64,000 bases of DNA, from the NCBI GenBank assembly GCA_034008185.1, contig CM067081.1, positions 30,316,806 through 30,380,805 of the forward strand. The letters are read 5' to 3'. This DNA comes from Gorsachius magnificus (taxonomy: Eukaryota; Chordata; Aves; Pelecaniformes; Ardeidae). A model generated the notes under the pieces. The model saw only the letters and a program-made list of their open reading frames with translations. It was not told the DNA's origin and made no database searches. The position numbers and the translations under genes are program-made. Positions 11,783 through 24,500 of the stretch are shown in pieces (the stretch's first letter is position 1; the number at the start of each line of letters is the position of its first letter).

Positions 11783-14618
11783 TTCCATGGAAAGGCTTTG
11801 CTGTGGCAATTGTTCCCCTGTGGATGTCACGGGGGAAAGGGGGTTGGGGGGGGGGCCCTCATGGTCCCTTTACATAGGACAGCAGGACAGGAAGGAAAAC
11901 AAATTGCAGAGGACAGTGATCTAATAAAACCAGAAAGAAAGTAATCGCCATAGCTACAGACTCGTTCATTTTCTAAGACTGGGAGAGAAGATGTTCAGCT
12001 CTTTTCTCCCTCTGTTTCCTTTGTTACACAAATGTTATCAAAGCCCGCAACAAGTGACAGGCTTGATATTTATGCATATAAATGACTGCAGCTCTGAAAG
12101 AAGCTTGGGCACAACAATGTGAAGCAAAGAGCCATCGCTCCTGTCGGCTTCTTGCTCTGCGTGGAAAAAAAAACAAACCCAAGCCCATCCCTGAGCATGG
12201 CTTTTCTGCCCTCCTGTTGCTCAGCATGGTGCACGGACACTGAATGGCTACAGCATTTTATCAAAAGTGGAGCCTTGTGGGAGCCAGCCCCAGCATTAGT
12301 ATTCTGCAGCCATCGCTGCCTGTGCCCATCAGCACCAGACGCTCGCAAAGACAGCCTCAGAAGGCCACCAAAGCACGGCAGAAAGCCAGCGTTAGGAGCT
12401 AGGGTTATACGTACAGCAGAGCAAATAATCTTTTTTTGAGCTAGAAGCAACTACGCTGAAGGGGGAAAAGTGTAACAAATCAGTACAGAAAGAGCTTTGG
12501 TATCTATTTTACGTTAGCAAAGATGCTTTTACTGCAACACTTTTACATCTTTCATGATGTGGCTTCGGTGCTTATAAAACGGCAGCCTTTTCCGATTTGG
12601 TAAGAAAAAAGAGAAACCTAAGAAAAGCAGAAATACGAGGCAAGGAGCTAAGAGAAACTTCCCCTGAACTGATGATAAATTGCAAATTGTTTCTATGTTA
12701 CTAACAAGTCTTTTTGCTTCAACTGACAGGGAAGGGCTTCTCATGACACAGTTCAATTTGCCCCCGGGAAATTGTCACAGAAGCAAATGAAAGCTCTGCA
12801 TATGTATTAGCCTTCCTGTGTTACTAGTTAATCCCACAGAAAATATCAAAATGCTGAGGCATCTATTTGAAAATAAGCTCCGCAGTTCTCACAGCTCTAA
12901 CATTTTTTTTCTTTTCTGTGACAGAAGGGGATTAGTTCTCTTTGAGTTGGCAAAGCACTAACATTGCTAAGAGGTAATTACTACCAGGATTGAAAGAGTA
13001 TATTACAATTCTAAACTTTTTACTCCTCTGTTCGGTAGTATTAACCACCCATGAGAGGTTAAAGCAAACAGTCAGCCCAAAACACTGTGGGGCTGTCACA
13101 CTTGATGGCCTAAAGCTGGGAGCTGAAGGTGGCCTGATATTTGATGATTGAGCTTTGGATGCATCCTTCTCTACAGATTATTTTTATTTTCTTGCTGATG
13201 CAATATTGCTGAGCGCAGAAAAAAAGAAAATCCTGCAAAGCAGAATGGGAGTCTTGCTCTGTGGTTCTTCCTCCCCTCCTTTCCCTGCCCAGAAGCCAGG
13301 ATCTTTTCATCAGAAAAACAGTCTGACAGAAAGCAGTGGGTGCTGTCAAGCCTGTCTGTGCCAGCTGCCTCATTTCAGCACGACTTCACTGAAATTCAAG
13401 CTGCCTTGTCTTGGGGACAGACAGGACAGGTACCTCTCTGTCTAGCCCACTTGCCCACGTCCCCTGCGTGAATGCATGGAGAGAGGCTACAACCTCTCAA
13501 AAACCTGTGGAGGATGATCTTGCCTTCCTAATTCCTTTCCTCCCCTCTCACTCTGTAGGGAACAGTGGTGCTTGCAGAGGACAACCCTCTTGGCATCCAG
13601 AGCTGCCCAGCCCTCCCCTGGCCAGGGGTGCCTGGCAGGATGGCTACTACGTCAGTGGCGATCTAGTGCCACCAACACCCATGGGTGAAGTGCTCTGCTC
13701 CCTTGGGGTGGGGGGTAGCCACCACCCCTGAGAGGTACCATAAAGACTGCAGTATCTGGTAACACCATCCTTGCTGCAGCTGGCCAAAGCAGGCACAAGC
13801 TGGTGTAACTTCAGGTCAGCAACCCTAGCAGCTGGGAAACAGCTAGGCTAATCTGGAGGTACGGGTAACTGGAGCTACAACTACTCCTTCTAACTAAAAT
13901 GTATGCATTTTACATTAAACCACACAAGAGGCAAAATGTCCCTAGAAGAAATGAGCAGAGTTTTCTCCCATGTTACCTGAATAACCCTAGGTTTGAGAAG
14001 TTTCCCTCTCGCATTTGCTTTTTGGCCCCAGGATTCTTGCACACCTGGCTCCAGCAGAATGGTTACTGGGTTATCTGGCCACGACCTGGCAGTCTGGTCC
14101 CTCTTTGCATTCCCCCTGGAGCTTCCCTGCACAAAGACCTGTCCCTTCTTGGGGCAGTGCTCCAACCACTTTTTTATTTCAAGAGAAGTCACCACCTTCA
14201 GCAGTCTTGATGGCATCTGATTTTCCAGGCTTCTCCAGTGGAGTTGGCTGGAAATCCACCGACTGCCCAAAACCAGCCCATAGCAGAGCTTAGGAAGGAG
14301 ATAAGTACCTCTGTCCCTGAAATGTCTCTCCTCTGTTCTGGTGCATCAAGATATGGACCTAAAGACCTCTCAGACTCCCAAAGAGATATTTAATGAAGAG
14401 ATACCTGCAGGGTTATGCAAAACTGGTAAGTATGTGAGCTAGGATGCAGACTACAGCAAAGACAGATTTTAGGCAGACTGGATGCTGGCCCCAGTTTGCA
14501 CATGGAATAGTGCATTTCCAAACTGTGGCAGGTATTTTCAATTTTCTAGCCACCTACATTTTCAATCTTCTATCCTGGAAACTCAGAGGAAGTATTCAAC
14601 CTATAAATACTTGACATA

Positions 14619-14633
14619 TTTTTTTTTTTTTTT
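14619..14633. repeat. T15 run
   Basis: Fifteen T residues lie directly next to the donor of the exon-like segment at 14640-14799. On the minus strand they read as an A-rich start of the intron. Confidence 0.9.
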
Positions 14634-15732
14634 GCTAACCTGCAATATTGCATTGAGAATCTGAACACTGGAAGGTGAATTTCCATTTTTTATAGGAACC
14701 AACACTTCAACCTCTCTTACACTGTACAGACTAGATTCCTTTTTCACCACATCAGGCAGCAAGACTTCACGTTTCATCCTGACCAAGCTGCATGAGGCGC
14801 TACAGGAGATGTAAATCGGGCAATGGGAGAGGGTCAGAACGAATGCCCCATGCTGCTGAACTGCAACTCCTATGGAGCAGTACTTGGTTATCAGGAAGTA
14901 ATTGCTATCGGGAAGTAATGAAATAATTCAAAACTAGACATTACAGATCTGCATATTTTGTTCATTGTTAATAAATCAAAATATTTCAGCTGTGGGAATG
15001 TAAAAAAAAATAAATCACTGTGTAAATAATGTCAGAAAAAAAGCACTATAATATTTCTTAATTAAAACTTCCTGGGATTTCTGTTGCACAGAAAATGTCA
15101 GTATTTCTCTATTTCAATCCCATTTCAAAACACAAAGCAATGTCAAAATGGTAGCACCTCTCACTGAAAAGGACCTTCATGTTTTACCTGAGTCCAAGGC
15201 AAGACTGACTGTCTTAGGTGTATTAACTGAAAGGCTCATGGGCAGACGCAAAGGCGGAGGCTATTTTCATAAACAAGGAGCATCACTTTGTGGGCGGCTG
15301 CAACAGAGGCAGTTACTGGACACCTCTGGCAACAGAACCCACTGCTAGGTCATGCTCTGATGAATTATGCAGCACCAATAATCTTTTGAACAAGCAGGAT
15401 GCGACAGATTCACCAGCTCCTCCATTCTCTTTCCCCGCTGTTTAATAGCATCTGAGAAATGCAGGGCTGCAGGATAATGTGCTTCTCAGTATGCCCTGCT
15501 TTGCACACCACCTCAAACTCATGAAGGATGTTCAGAAGCAATAAGAAAGGGGATATTCTGCACAGCACAGTGACAAGAGGAGAAACCTCTTTCATGCTCC
15601 CATCAGAGCAGCATTTTCCCGGGGAGCTGCAGTTGAATGTTCTCTAATGGAGATAATGGTGCCAGGATGCTCAATCCTCTATCCGCAGACCCGCATACTG
15701 ACAAGCATGGCAAAATGGTCAATCTACCCCTC

Positions 15733-15960
15733 CAGATGGGCACATGATACAGGCTCTCTGTGCTGTTATCTGGTTGCTGTAGAACAACAGAAAAACATAT
15801 TGAGCAAAATTAAAGCTGGAAAATTAAGTCCATTATCTGCCTGATGGAGATAAAAAGCTTTCTCCGGTACATTAATACGAACAGTCTTACGAGGTGTCAT
15901 TGCCCCTAGTGTACAGCATGCAGCCAAGCCTGTGGGAATGAATCTTATCAAAAAGCGATA
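15733..15960. promoter_or_regulatory. Candidate enhancer: E-box plus GATA-motif cluster
   Basis: Within about 220 bp there is an E-box CAGATG (15733-15738) and four GATA-type sites: TTATCT (15766-15771), TTATCT (15833-15838), AGATAA (15848-15853) and TTATCA (15945-15950). A fifth, weaker GATA core is at 15957-15960. No repeat or open frame explains this. It lies in FAM124A intron 2. Single sites are common by chance, so only the spacing and number are suggestive. Confidence 0.25.
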
Positions 15961-18900
15961 CTTAATGCCCACAGAGGCCCTGCATAATCAAGCAAAGGCA
16001 ATGGCAGATCTCATCATGTGATACCTTTGCTGTTAGATGCTGCAGCAGTTGCTGAAGCTCCCCACTGTGCTACAGCCCCCAGTGAATTCTCATCCCTCTA
16101 CCCCCTGCCACGTTCCCCTCCCCTGCCTAAGGGTAACCTTTCATGATCAACTTAAGCTGCTCTTGAAAGGGGCCATCACAGATCCTTCACTTCTCCATGA
16201 ACTCCTGCCCACTCCCGTATGTTGGCCTGGGTACTTGTGTAGCTACACATCTCAAGCTGATCATGCAACTGCACGCTGACACTCGCTCTCCTGCTTGCAG
16301 TCATATGGTCTATGGTGCCAAGATCGCCATCTTGGTTTGCCTTCAGAACCATATGATCTTCATCTGCTTCATAGGAAACACAACCATTGTGGCCCAGAGT
16401 CATCCCATGGAAGGCTAGGTATCTGACAGAGGTCCCTCAAGCAGACGGCTGGCTGTCCTGGGCTCCTTTTGTAGTCCATGGTGAGAGACAGAATCAAACC
16501 TCAGATAAGGCCCTTTGCTGTCCGCTGTCCACAAGTGTAGTAGGAACCAAGTAATTCCATTTCCATCTCGGGCACCTCAGCTACATAACTAAAATTGGAG
16601 TGGAAGTTTGTGGGCCTACATGCTCATCCTGAAGATCATTCACATTCTAGTATCTTGCTGTACAACTTTGTCAGCAAATGAGATGCATTTTTGTGATGAA
16701 GAAATGCTCTTGAACTATGTGATTGTCATGTCTTCCATGACATCCCCCCAAACCAACTTCTTTGACTCCTGTAGTCAGGTTGCTGACTGCTTATAGCAAG
16801 GCTATATGCTTGACTCCCAAGAGTCAGGGACTCCTTAGATGGTGATATACTCTCAGTCCATATTTCCCTCACCTCCTCATTGACAGGACTGCAGCCTTCT
16901 CACTTATCCCCCAACTACCTGGCAGACAAGAAGCAGTTCACACTTGGTATAAAGGTATGCGTGCGTTGCTTGTGGGCTGACTGTCCAGCTGTAGGTTAGG
17001 AGAAGAGGTAACCTGAACTCACATTACAGCCTTTTTTTCTCCATAGAGACAAAAGTTTGTCCCACTGCCTTTCATCCAGTTCCAATGAAACCCTCTGCGA
17101 AGACAGATGGCACGCGTTCACATCATGTTTCCCTTCAAAAACAGGCTAAAAAGAAGGGGATGGGAGTGTCACATTGTGTTTCTGGCTGTGTAATCCCATG
17201 TCCCTGACACTACGGCCTTCTCCTTGCTTTGTCTGTGTGTTCTACCTAGGCTTTAAGGAGCCTGTAGGCTTGTCAAAGCAGAGGCTGTGCTTTACTGTAT
17301 ATTAAGCACCCAGCGAAAAAAGGCTCTCGACTCGAAGAAGGTATATGGGATCTTCACACAGGCAAACTGTAGGAACACACAGTGGGTGCTTTCACACCAT
17401 GGTTACAAGCAAGCAAACTGCTTGGCAATTCCTCACAAACACCCCCCAAGGGAAGAATTCTTCTGCCAATGCTGTGGTCTTCTCCATGAGCTCTTTACTC
17501 TTGCTGCATGGTGCTCTTGCAACCTGGTGTTCTCCTCCCCCAAAATACGCTGCCGACACCATATGTTACATTGGCAACAGCAGTGTTAGAAACAATCAGA
17601 ATTTCAATTAAAAAAAAAAAAAAATTCCTTATCATCTACTTATCCTCTGGAGAGCACCAAAGCCTTACTTCAATAGTCTCCTCAACCACAGATTTAGCTA
17701 CTAACTTGCTGAAAAGCAAGAACCCCCAAATGCTGCCATACTCATACACCTTCTGGGATATTCTCCTGGATATCAACTGTTGTCATTTCCCCTCTTCCCT
17801 CCCACACAGGTCACCACAATTCAAGAGCTGGTTTGGTGTCTCAGTCTCCACATGTGTCCATGCCACAAACCAGATTCACATGATTTGGCATCTTCAAACT
17901 GGCTTCACTGTCCTAGCTATCTTTACTCAAAACCCACAATCTACCTCTATTTGCCCATCTGGAGGCTCAAATGGCTTCATCACACAGAGATTAATTCTCA
18001 CGGGAGACCCACTACCCATAAGAGAAAGAGTAAGGAAAATTTTTTTTGATACCCTGAAAAGTATGCCTGATCTGTGGAAAAGAGCTGGCAATGGTCGTTC
18101 TGTGGCTTTCGGAAACGCACAAGAAGAAACAGCAATCAGAAACCCCTGAGTGGGGAACTGAAGCACAGTGGTGAGCTGCTGCTCGCAGGATTTGCCCCAG
18201 TGAGTCTGGTGATGCTACGGCCATGAAGGAGCCTGGGCCATCAGGGTCAGACATGGGACTTTATGTAACAGCCTGTATCCCTGCTAAATTTGGTCCAGTG
18301 GAGAAATACAGGGAAGGTGTATTAATTCCTAATGCTCAATTATTACATTAATTTGTTTTATTGTTATTTTATACTGTATGTAGAATTAAAAAAAAAAAAA
18401 AAGTCGCCTCACTTTTTAGGGGAAGTCGGGAAGGGAAGAGGGCCTGAAATTGAAACACAGAGCAGTATTCCAAATGGCTGCAGATTTCCACTTTAGAAGA
18501 GTTAAGCTTTGCATGTCCTTCCCAATCATAAAATATTCCTAAAGAAAGATACGGAACGTTGTACTTGGCAACAATCCAGACACCAATCTTTGGCATTAAT
18601 ATCAGATTCTGTACAGAGTTGCAACGTGTAAAATTCCCATCAGCAATCACCAGTAAATCAAAAGCTGTACAACGCATGTCAGCATTCAAACTGCGTCCAA
18701 TACCATACTGTTCAAAGTCCTTTGATTGCAAGCATTGTATTTTCTTAAAATCCGACTCCTATGTAAACCTGAGATTCTCAAAAATATGTTTTTTATGAAA
18801 GGACAGAAAGAACATTGCCTTAAAAAAACCCAAGAAACACTGTACACTTGAGCAGCTGACAAATTTGGTCCAGCAATGAGCTCCATGCCTCCCACAATGT

Positions 18901-21323
18901 ACTCTAGTTAACTGAGAGTGTGGTTTTATGATGGGCTTAAGACAATTTAAAACTTCACTGCTGGCATGCTTCCCCCTACTATTCCCAGCTAAGTGTTTCC
19001 AGGGCTTCAGGTCTAGGTGCAAGTTGCGACAGCTTGCTGAACGGACTGAAGAGAAGCCTTCAGACAAGGAGTAATTGGGATTGTGCCTTCTGGTGGCAGT
19101 CAGAGAACTCATCTGGCAAAAAATGTTAATTTTCAGGCAGACCTCATCTTTTAATCAGTTTGCACTTTTGCACAAACACTCCTGGTATCACAAAGAGGTG
19201 GCAGCAAAACCCAGCCAGAGAGAAGGCAGAAGCCACAACAGAGCATCTACACTCAAGACACATCTGAAAGAAAATAGGGGATCAAACCCTTGAGGCATGG
19301 GTAAGCATCGCCATGTTTGTGTCTCCGTAGACAAACAACAATATTAGCATTGCAGCAGAGGAGCCATTTGGACTTGACAGTAGTGGAAAACTATTTTGAA
19401 TCTCATAATCCTTTCAGCCGACAGCAGTGTGGGGTTCAAAAGGCCTACCCCACGCCAGCTGATGGAAAAGGGAAGCAGTAATAGAAAGCATGCTTTCTTG
19501 CCGGTGCTTCCTCCTGATCCCATACAGTGGCAGCCAGAAGTCACCTAATAAACATGAACCTTTTAGAAATTACAGATACAAGATTTTTTTTTTTCCAAAA
19601 CTATTAATCAATAAATATGTGGTACCAACAAAACTGAGGCAGACAGTGGACATCTACTGCTCTAGAATATGGCACGCACCAATTACCAAATGTCCCAGTT
19701 CCCAACTGAGCTTGCATACATTTATTTCAAAAGGTTCAAATTAAAGAAAATACACCACGAGAATGCGCTGCAGCCAAAAAATGAGGAAACTAATTGTTGG
19801 CATTGTCAAAACAGCACGCATTTAGTAGAAACTGCCTTAACAGCTCCAGCCTTCACAAGTGTTTTGTTGTTCAACTCAGTGAGTCGGATGGCTTTTCCCA
19901 TTCTGCCACAACTAGTGCCTCTGAGTCAGGAGTTGCCGGGGGACAGATTTATTTTTTTAGCTTCCCTCTTTGGGCTTTAACAATTCAGACAGACGTCTCA
20001 ACAATTTCCAGATCGTTCTCATCACTGTACCAGCTGCACTTGGGATGCCAACATCTTTCCTGCAACCCATTGCCCGGGGTAAAAGACCCACTAAATGGCT
20101 GCCTAGATCCTTGTGGTTTTCTGGGGCAGCAGCAGTAACACTTCCACGGAGGGAAATTCAACCCGGATCACCTAATAACCCAATTTAACTCTCTCTGAAA
20201 CCTTTCCTGTAAATTTTTATTACAGTTGTGTGGCACTCGATAGCTCAGTGTCTATCAAAGATTTACTATGCTTCTGAATCATGCTTGGAAATGAGAAAAA
20301 GGAAATACTTGCTTGTATGGTTTTGATTACAACGTGTGCTTAAAAAAGGAGCTAGAAAAACATGCAGATTGTCATTCATATGCACTTTTTTTTTTCTAAT
20401 AACTAGTCCAGTTTTTATCTGCTGTATCTATATGACAGGAAAAAAACCCTGACTGGATGTGGTCAGAAAACAGTGAACAAAACAACAAAAACAGAGTTTT
20501 GACAGCTCTGGCCCAGTAACTGCTTAGGGTACACTTACAGCCCCTCAATACAGAAATCCCAAGCTCGCACTAAGCCAAGTAGGAAGTAATTTAACCATGG
20601 GACACATGGTTTGGTGCGTGCTAAATGATCCCAAAGAATGAAACTCTGATTTTAACCAAGAGCAGAGATACATGGATCTAAATACGTTTGAACAGGAACT
20701 TCAGCCTTTACAAGGGGAAGGGCATGCTTGTGGTTAATGCCACACACTTGGCATGCACAAATCAAATCTCAATTTGATTTCAAGCGCTGTTACACATTTG
20801 TTTGTGCATGTGCTTACACATGACTTTTCTTTTTTATGATCTCTTTCTGGCCACTGGCCATCTTTAGTCATGCCTCTAAGGGCACGTTTCTCTCTACTCC
20901 TTATGGTTCTAAATAACCATGTGCAGTAAGACCAAGCTCAACACACTACCTCCCTACGAGAACAGCATCTTAACCTCAACTTCTTGAAAGGTAAAAGTGC
21001 AAATAACAACATTAACTCAATATCAACAACTCCAGCATAGTTTCCAGGCCATGGTGCTCGGCAGCAGTGGTAACTCCGTGCCGTTCCTGACATAGGCAAG
21101 GGTCCACTTGCAGCTCCTGAAAATCAGGATGCATCATCTGTGGATGCTTGTGGATGAAACTGGGATGCTGGTGGGGCTGGGATGGGGAATGGTGCTGTGT
21201 GATCGAATACCACAGCAAAACAGGAAGAAGTTGATTATGAAAAATTAGGCAACTAAGAGGGAAAATTAGGGACAGGAAAGCAACAGGGCCTGCTGATGTT
21301 GCCCCAGACTGATGATTCAAAAT

Positions 21324-21535
21324 TAAATTCTGTTTAAACATAAGAAAAAACTTTTTTACTGTGAGGGTGGTCACTCACTGGAAGAGGTTGCCCAGAGAAG
21401 CTGTGGGGATATTCATAACGTGATGGGACATTGCCCTAAGCAATCCCTTCTCACTGCCTCTGCTTTCAGCTGATGGCTTGGACCAGATGATCTCCAGAGG
21501 TGCCTTCCAACCTCAGCTTTCTGTGGCTCAGGGCT
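21324..21535 (+). mobile_element. Old CR1 LINE 3' fragment
   Basis: ATAAGAAAAAACTTTTTTAC, GGAAGAGGTTGCCCAGAGAA and GATGATCTCCAGAGGTGCCT follow the CR1 3' consensus order. Substitutions are many and the terminal repeat has been lost (CTTTCTGTGGCTC). This is an older copy than those at 6.8 kb or 38.4 kb. Confidence 0.8.
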
Positions 21536-24500
21536 ATACTCTTCTATCCTGGACAGCATTTGCTCCTTCATCACGGTGGGATTTGATGACAAGCAGCTAC
21601 ATAAACATGTTTTGCATAGCCAAAGACTGCTAGGTGGCACATAGCAATGACATTTTCCTTCTTCGCATAGCCACAGTGGGAAACAGCATTGCTCTTTACC
21701 TCTAGCAGAATAACATATGCCAGTCAAGATATGCAGAAGACACTCACTAAATTTTCCACAGAAGCTGACACTTCAAATTTCACTACTATATAGAACACCT
21801 GAATTTGCAGCATTGACAGATGCTGCAGGCTAAAAGCTCTACATGATTTGGGTCCAATTTCCTCTTTCATTTTTCCTCATACTTTAATTAGTCTTCCTTT
21901 TATAATAACACCTTCTGGAAATGCAGCATGATGCTGGCAAGCCCACTGTAAATTGTTTTTACAATTGTATTTAATACAGCTCATTGCCAGCCATTGTAAA
22001 AGCATCTCAGTTCTCTGTGGAAATAAGAAAAAATATGCTACAGTATATCTTCGTATTGCAGTAGAAGAATATAATCATATCCTCACACTTATTAAATTAC
22101 ATTGGAGAAACATACTTAGAAGATACCCAGCCCAGCAATGCCTGGGTCAGAACCCGTTTGAACTAACCTAACTTAAAGCAGGCAACTATATTAGGAAAAT
22201 TGAGCTTTGTGACAGATTTTTAAAAGCCCAGATCAAACCCAGCCCCCTTCCTGCTCCTGGTTAGTTTTCATCAACTTTAACAGTTAAGTGAAGGCAGCTG
22301 GACTGTGAAATGATACACAAGTAACGAGAAGCCATTTTTCCACATACTATTGTTACAAGGCACCTATACACCTGCATAATACTCCAGATCCTTACGCTCC
22401 TGTAGCTCCCATTATCTCTGCAACCAGGAAGGCTACATCTTTGGGTTTTCGTCAAAAGCGCCATTAGTGCCCATTTTGACAGATGTGATCCCTCGGTTTC
22501 TCGAGTGTTTGGTAATAAAAATTCTTAAGAACTAGAAATGGGAGAACTTCTGGAGACACTGACTTTGCTCTTCTCTATAAAGGACTTAGTGCTCAGGCTG
22601 GATCTGACTCTCTCTTTTATTCAGGGATGCATTTTCCTCTTCACGTTTCATTCCAACAACACTTATGATCTAGTAACTCAAATAGCAAGGGAAGAGGAAG
22701 AGTCTTGCCAGGTAACATCAAGAAGCAGATGCCACGGTTGGGGGAGAAAAAAAAAGAGAGAGAAAAAGAGACAAAACAGATCAAAAGAGAGAGGCAGCAT
22801 GTTGTTACATGCACAAGGTATGGAAGTGGTGTGAAAACCATCATGTAACTGTGCCTTGGCAAGCTCCAAGCATGGGTGGGACAGGTGGCCTAACACCGAC
22901 CCCTCACGATGTACCTGATGGCTGCATCAGCACTTGAGTAGCTTTTGATGGGTCCTCAGAATGACAGTGCATGCAAATATGTAATTTCTACTTCTAATGA
23001 GGCCCTAACCTCACAGTTGGCTTCAAAGTGAATGCAGTTACTCAAAACAAGAGCAGATAGATACAGCGCAAGGAAAGGTAATGCAGCTTCAGGAAAACGA
23101 AGGTTTACCTCAAATTCAGGATAGCACTATTTTTTGGGAAACCATTTTTTTCTTATTTGAATATTGCCACTTGACTACATGCTATTAACTTACCCTAACT
23201 GTCTTTAATGAGAATTGCCAGGTGTCTAAAAAAGTCTGGGAATAAGTCTGAAAGAAAAAGGACATCAATTAGGGTATGTCGTCTTGGACTAGTTCAGGCT
23301 GCATACACACACACAAGGTTTCATGGGGTTTTTCATAAACAGCAAGTACTGTGTCGTGCTGCTGATTTCCCACTCCCTATGGCCAGATCCAGCGTGAAGA
23401 GCAAACATCACTCGGGAAATAAAATCTACCATCCAAAGTGCTGTTAGTGCAGCTTATTTCAACCCACAGCTGGTGTGTGGAGGTAAGATACAGCCTTAGC
23501 TCCTCACTCTGTCTCTGAAATCAAGAATAAGAGAAACCTTGCCCTTACCAGTCCTCCATAAAGACTACAAGTTTTTCACATGAGGACTTTTGCCACTTGT
23601 AGAGAAAATAGAGTCCAAAACCAGCCCAGGGAGCTGATGCAGACGACACTGTCACAACATTGACCAAATCCCAAAACAACGATCTGAACAGAATAGGAAC
23701 AGAATAGCAAACGGAAAAAAAAAAATATTAAAAAGAAACATGCTCAGTAACCCACATATTTGTAAATCTGCCAAAAGAAATGGTCTTGCACTTAATTTTT
23801 AGAAGCAGAAAATGGGTGGAATTCCATGGGTTTCGAAGTATGCGCAACATGGAAGTAAAATTTTAATACCCCAACTCTCAGGTTTACCATGGAAGAATAC
23901 AAACAACCTAAAAACACCCCAGAAGGAAGCCATCATTTCCCAGCTGCTAAATGAAAGGCAGGGGAGCAGGGGAAGGCAAATTACCAGTTTTCCAACAGCA
24001 AAGCAGGTGAGTGACAAAGCCCTTGACCACATTGAGAAGCACACCATGAACCACCATGTGCTACAGGGTTTTACTATCTCAAATACTCTCAAATCTGCCA
24101 CAAACTTGCATCTTATCCCATAGGGCCAGTTTTATGTTTCATTTACCGACTTAGCTGGAACAGTACAAATACGTATCCAGGCAGCTCCCTACTGATTGCC
24201 TAACTGAAAAACGTCAGGGGGGAAAAAAAAGATCACTCACTTCCACAATTATTTCTAAGACAACCTAGTTAAATTGGCTCCAGAGCTGACTAGGTATGGA
24301 ATATTTCAAATGTTACAAATCACAAAAGTCTTGCTTTAAAATGCCCACTTCTGGTTTGAGTCTTTCTAAAGAGCCATTATCACAAATACAACGATCATGC
24401 AGAGGAGGAAATAAGCAGTCCCCATCAAAACTCCTCCTCCCTGGTCGAAAATCATCCTTGAAACACGTAGCTCAAAGCAATTTGAAGATAATTAAAATGT

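Noticed and set aside
13890..14270. 126-aa minus-strand open frame with a CAG|GTAACA donor-like end
   Set aside because: An acceptor-like CCAG exists at its start, but the frame after that acceptor meets stops. No phase fits FAM124A and no family is recognised.
17508..18149. 213-aa plus-strand open frame
   Set aside because: It reads through an A-run as a lysine stretch. It has no family resemblance and overlaps other open frames on both strands.
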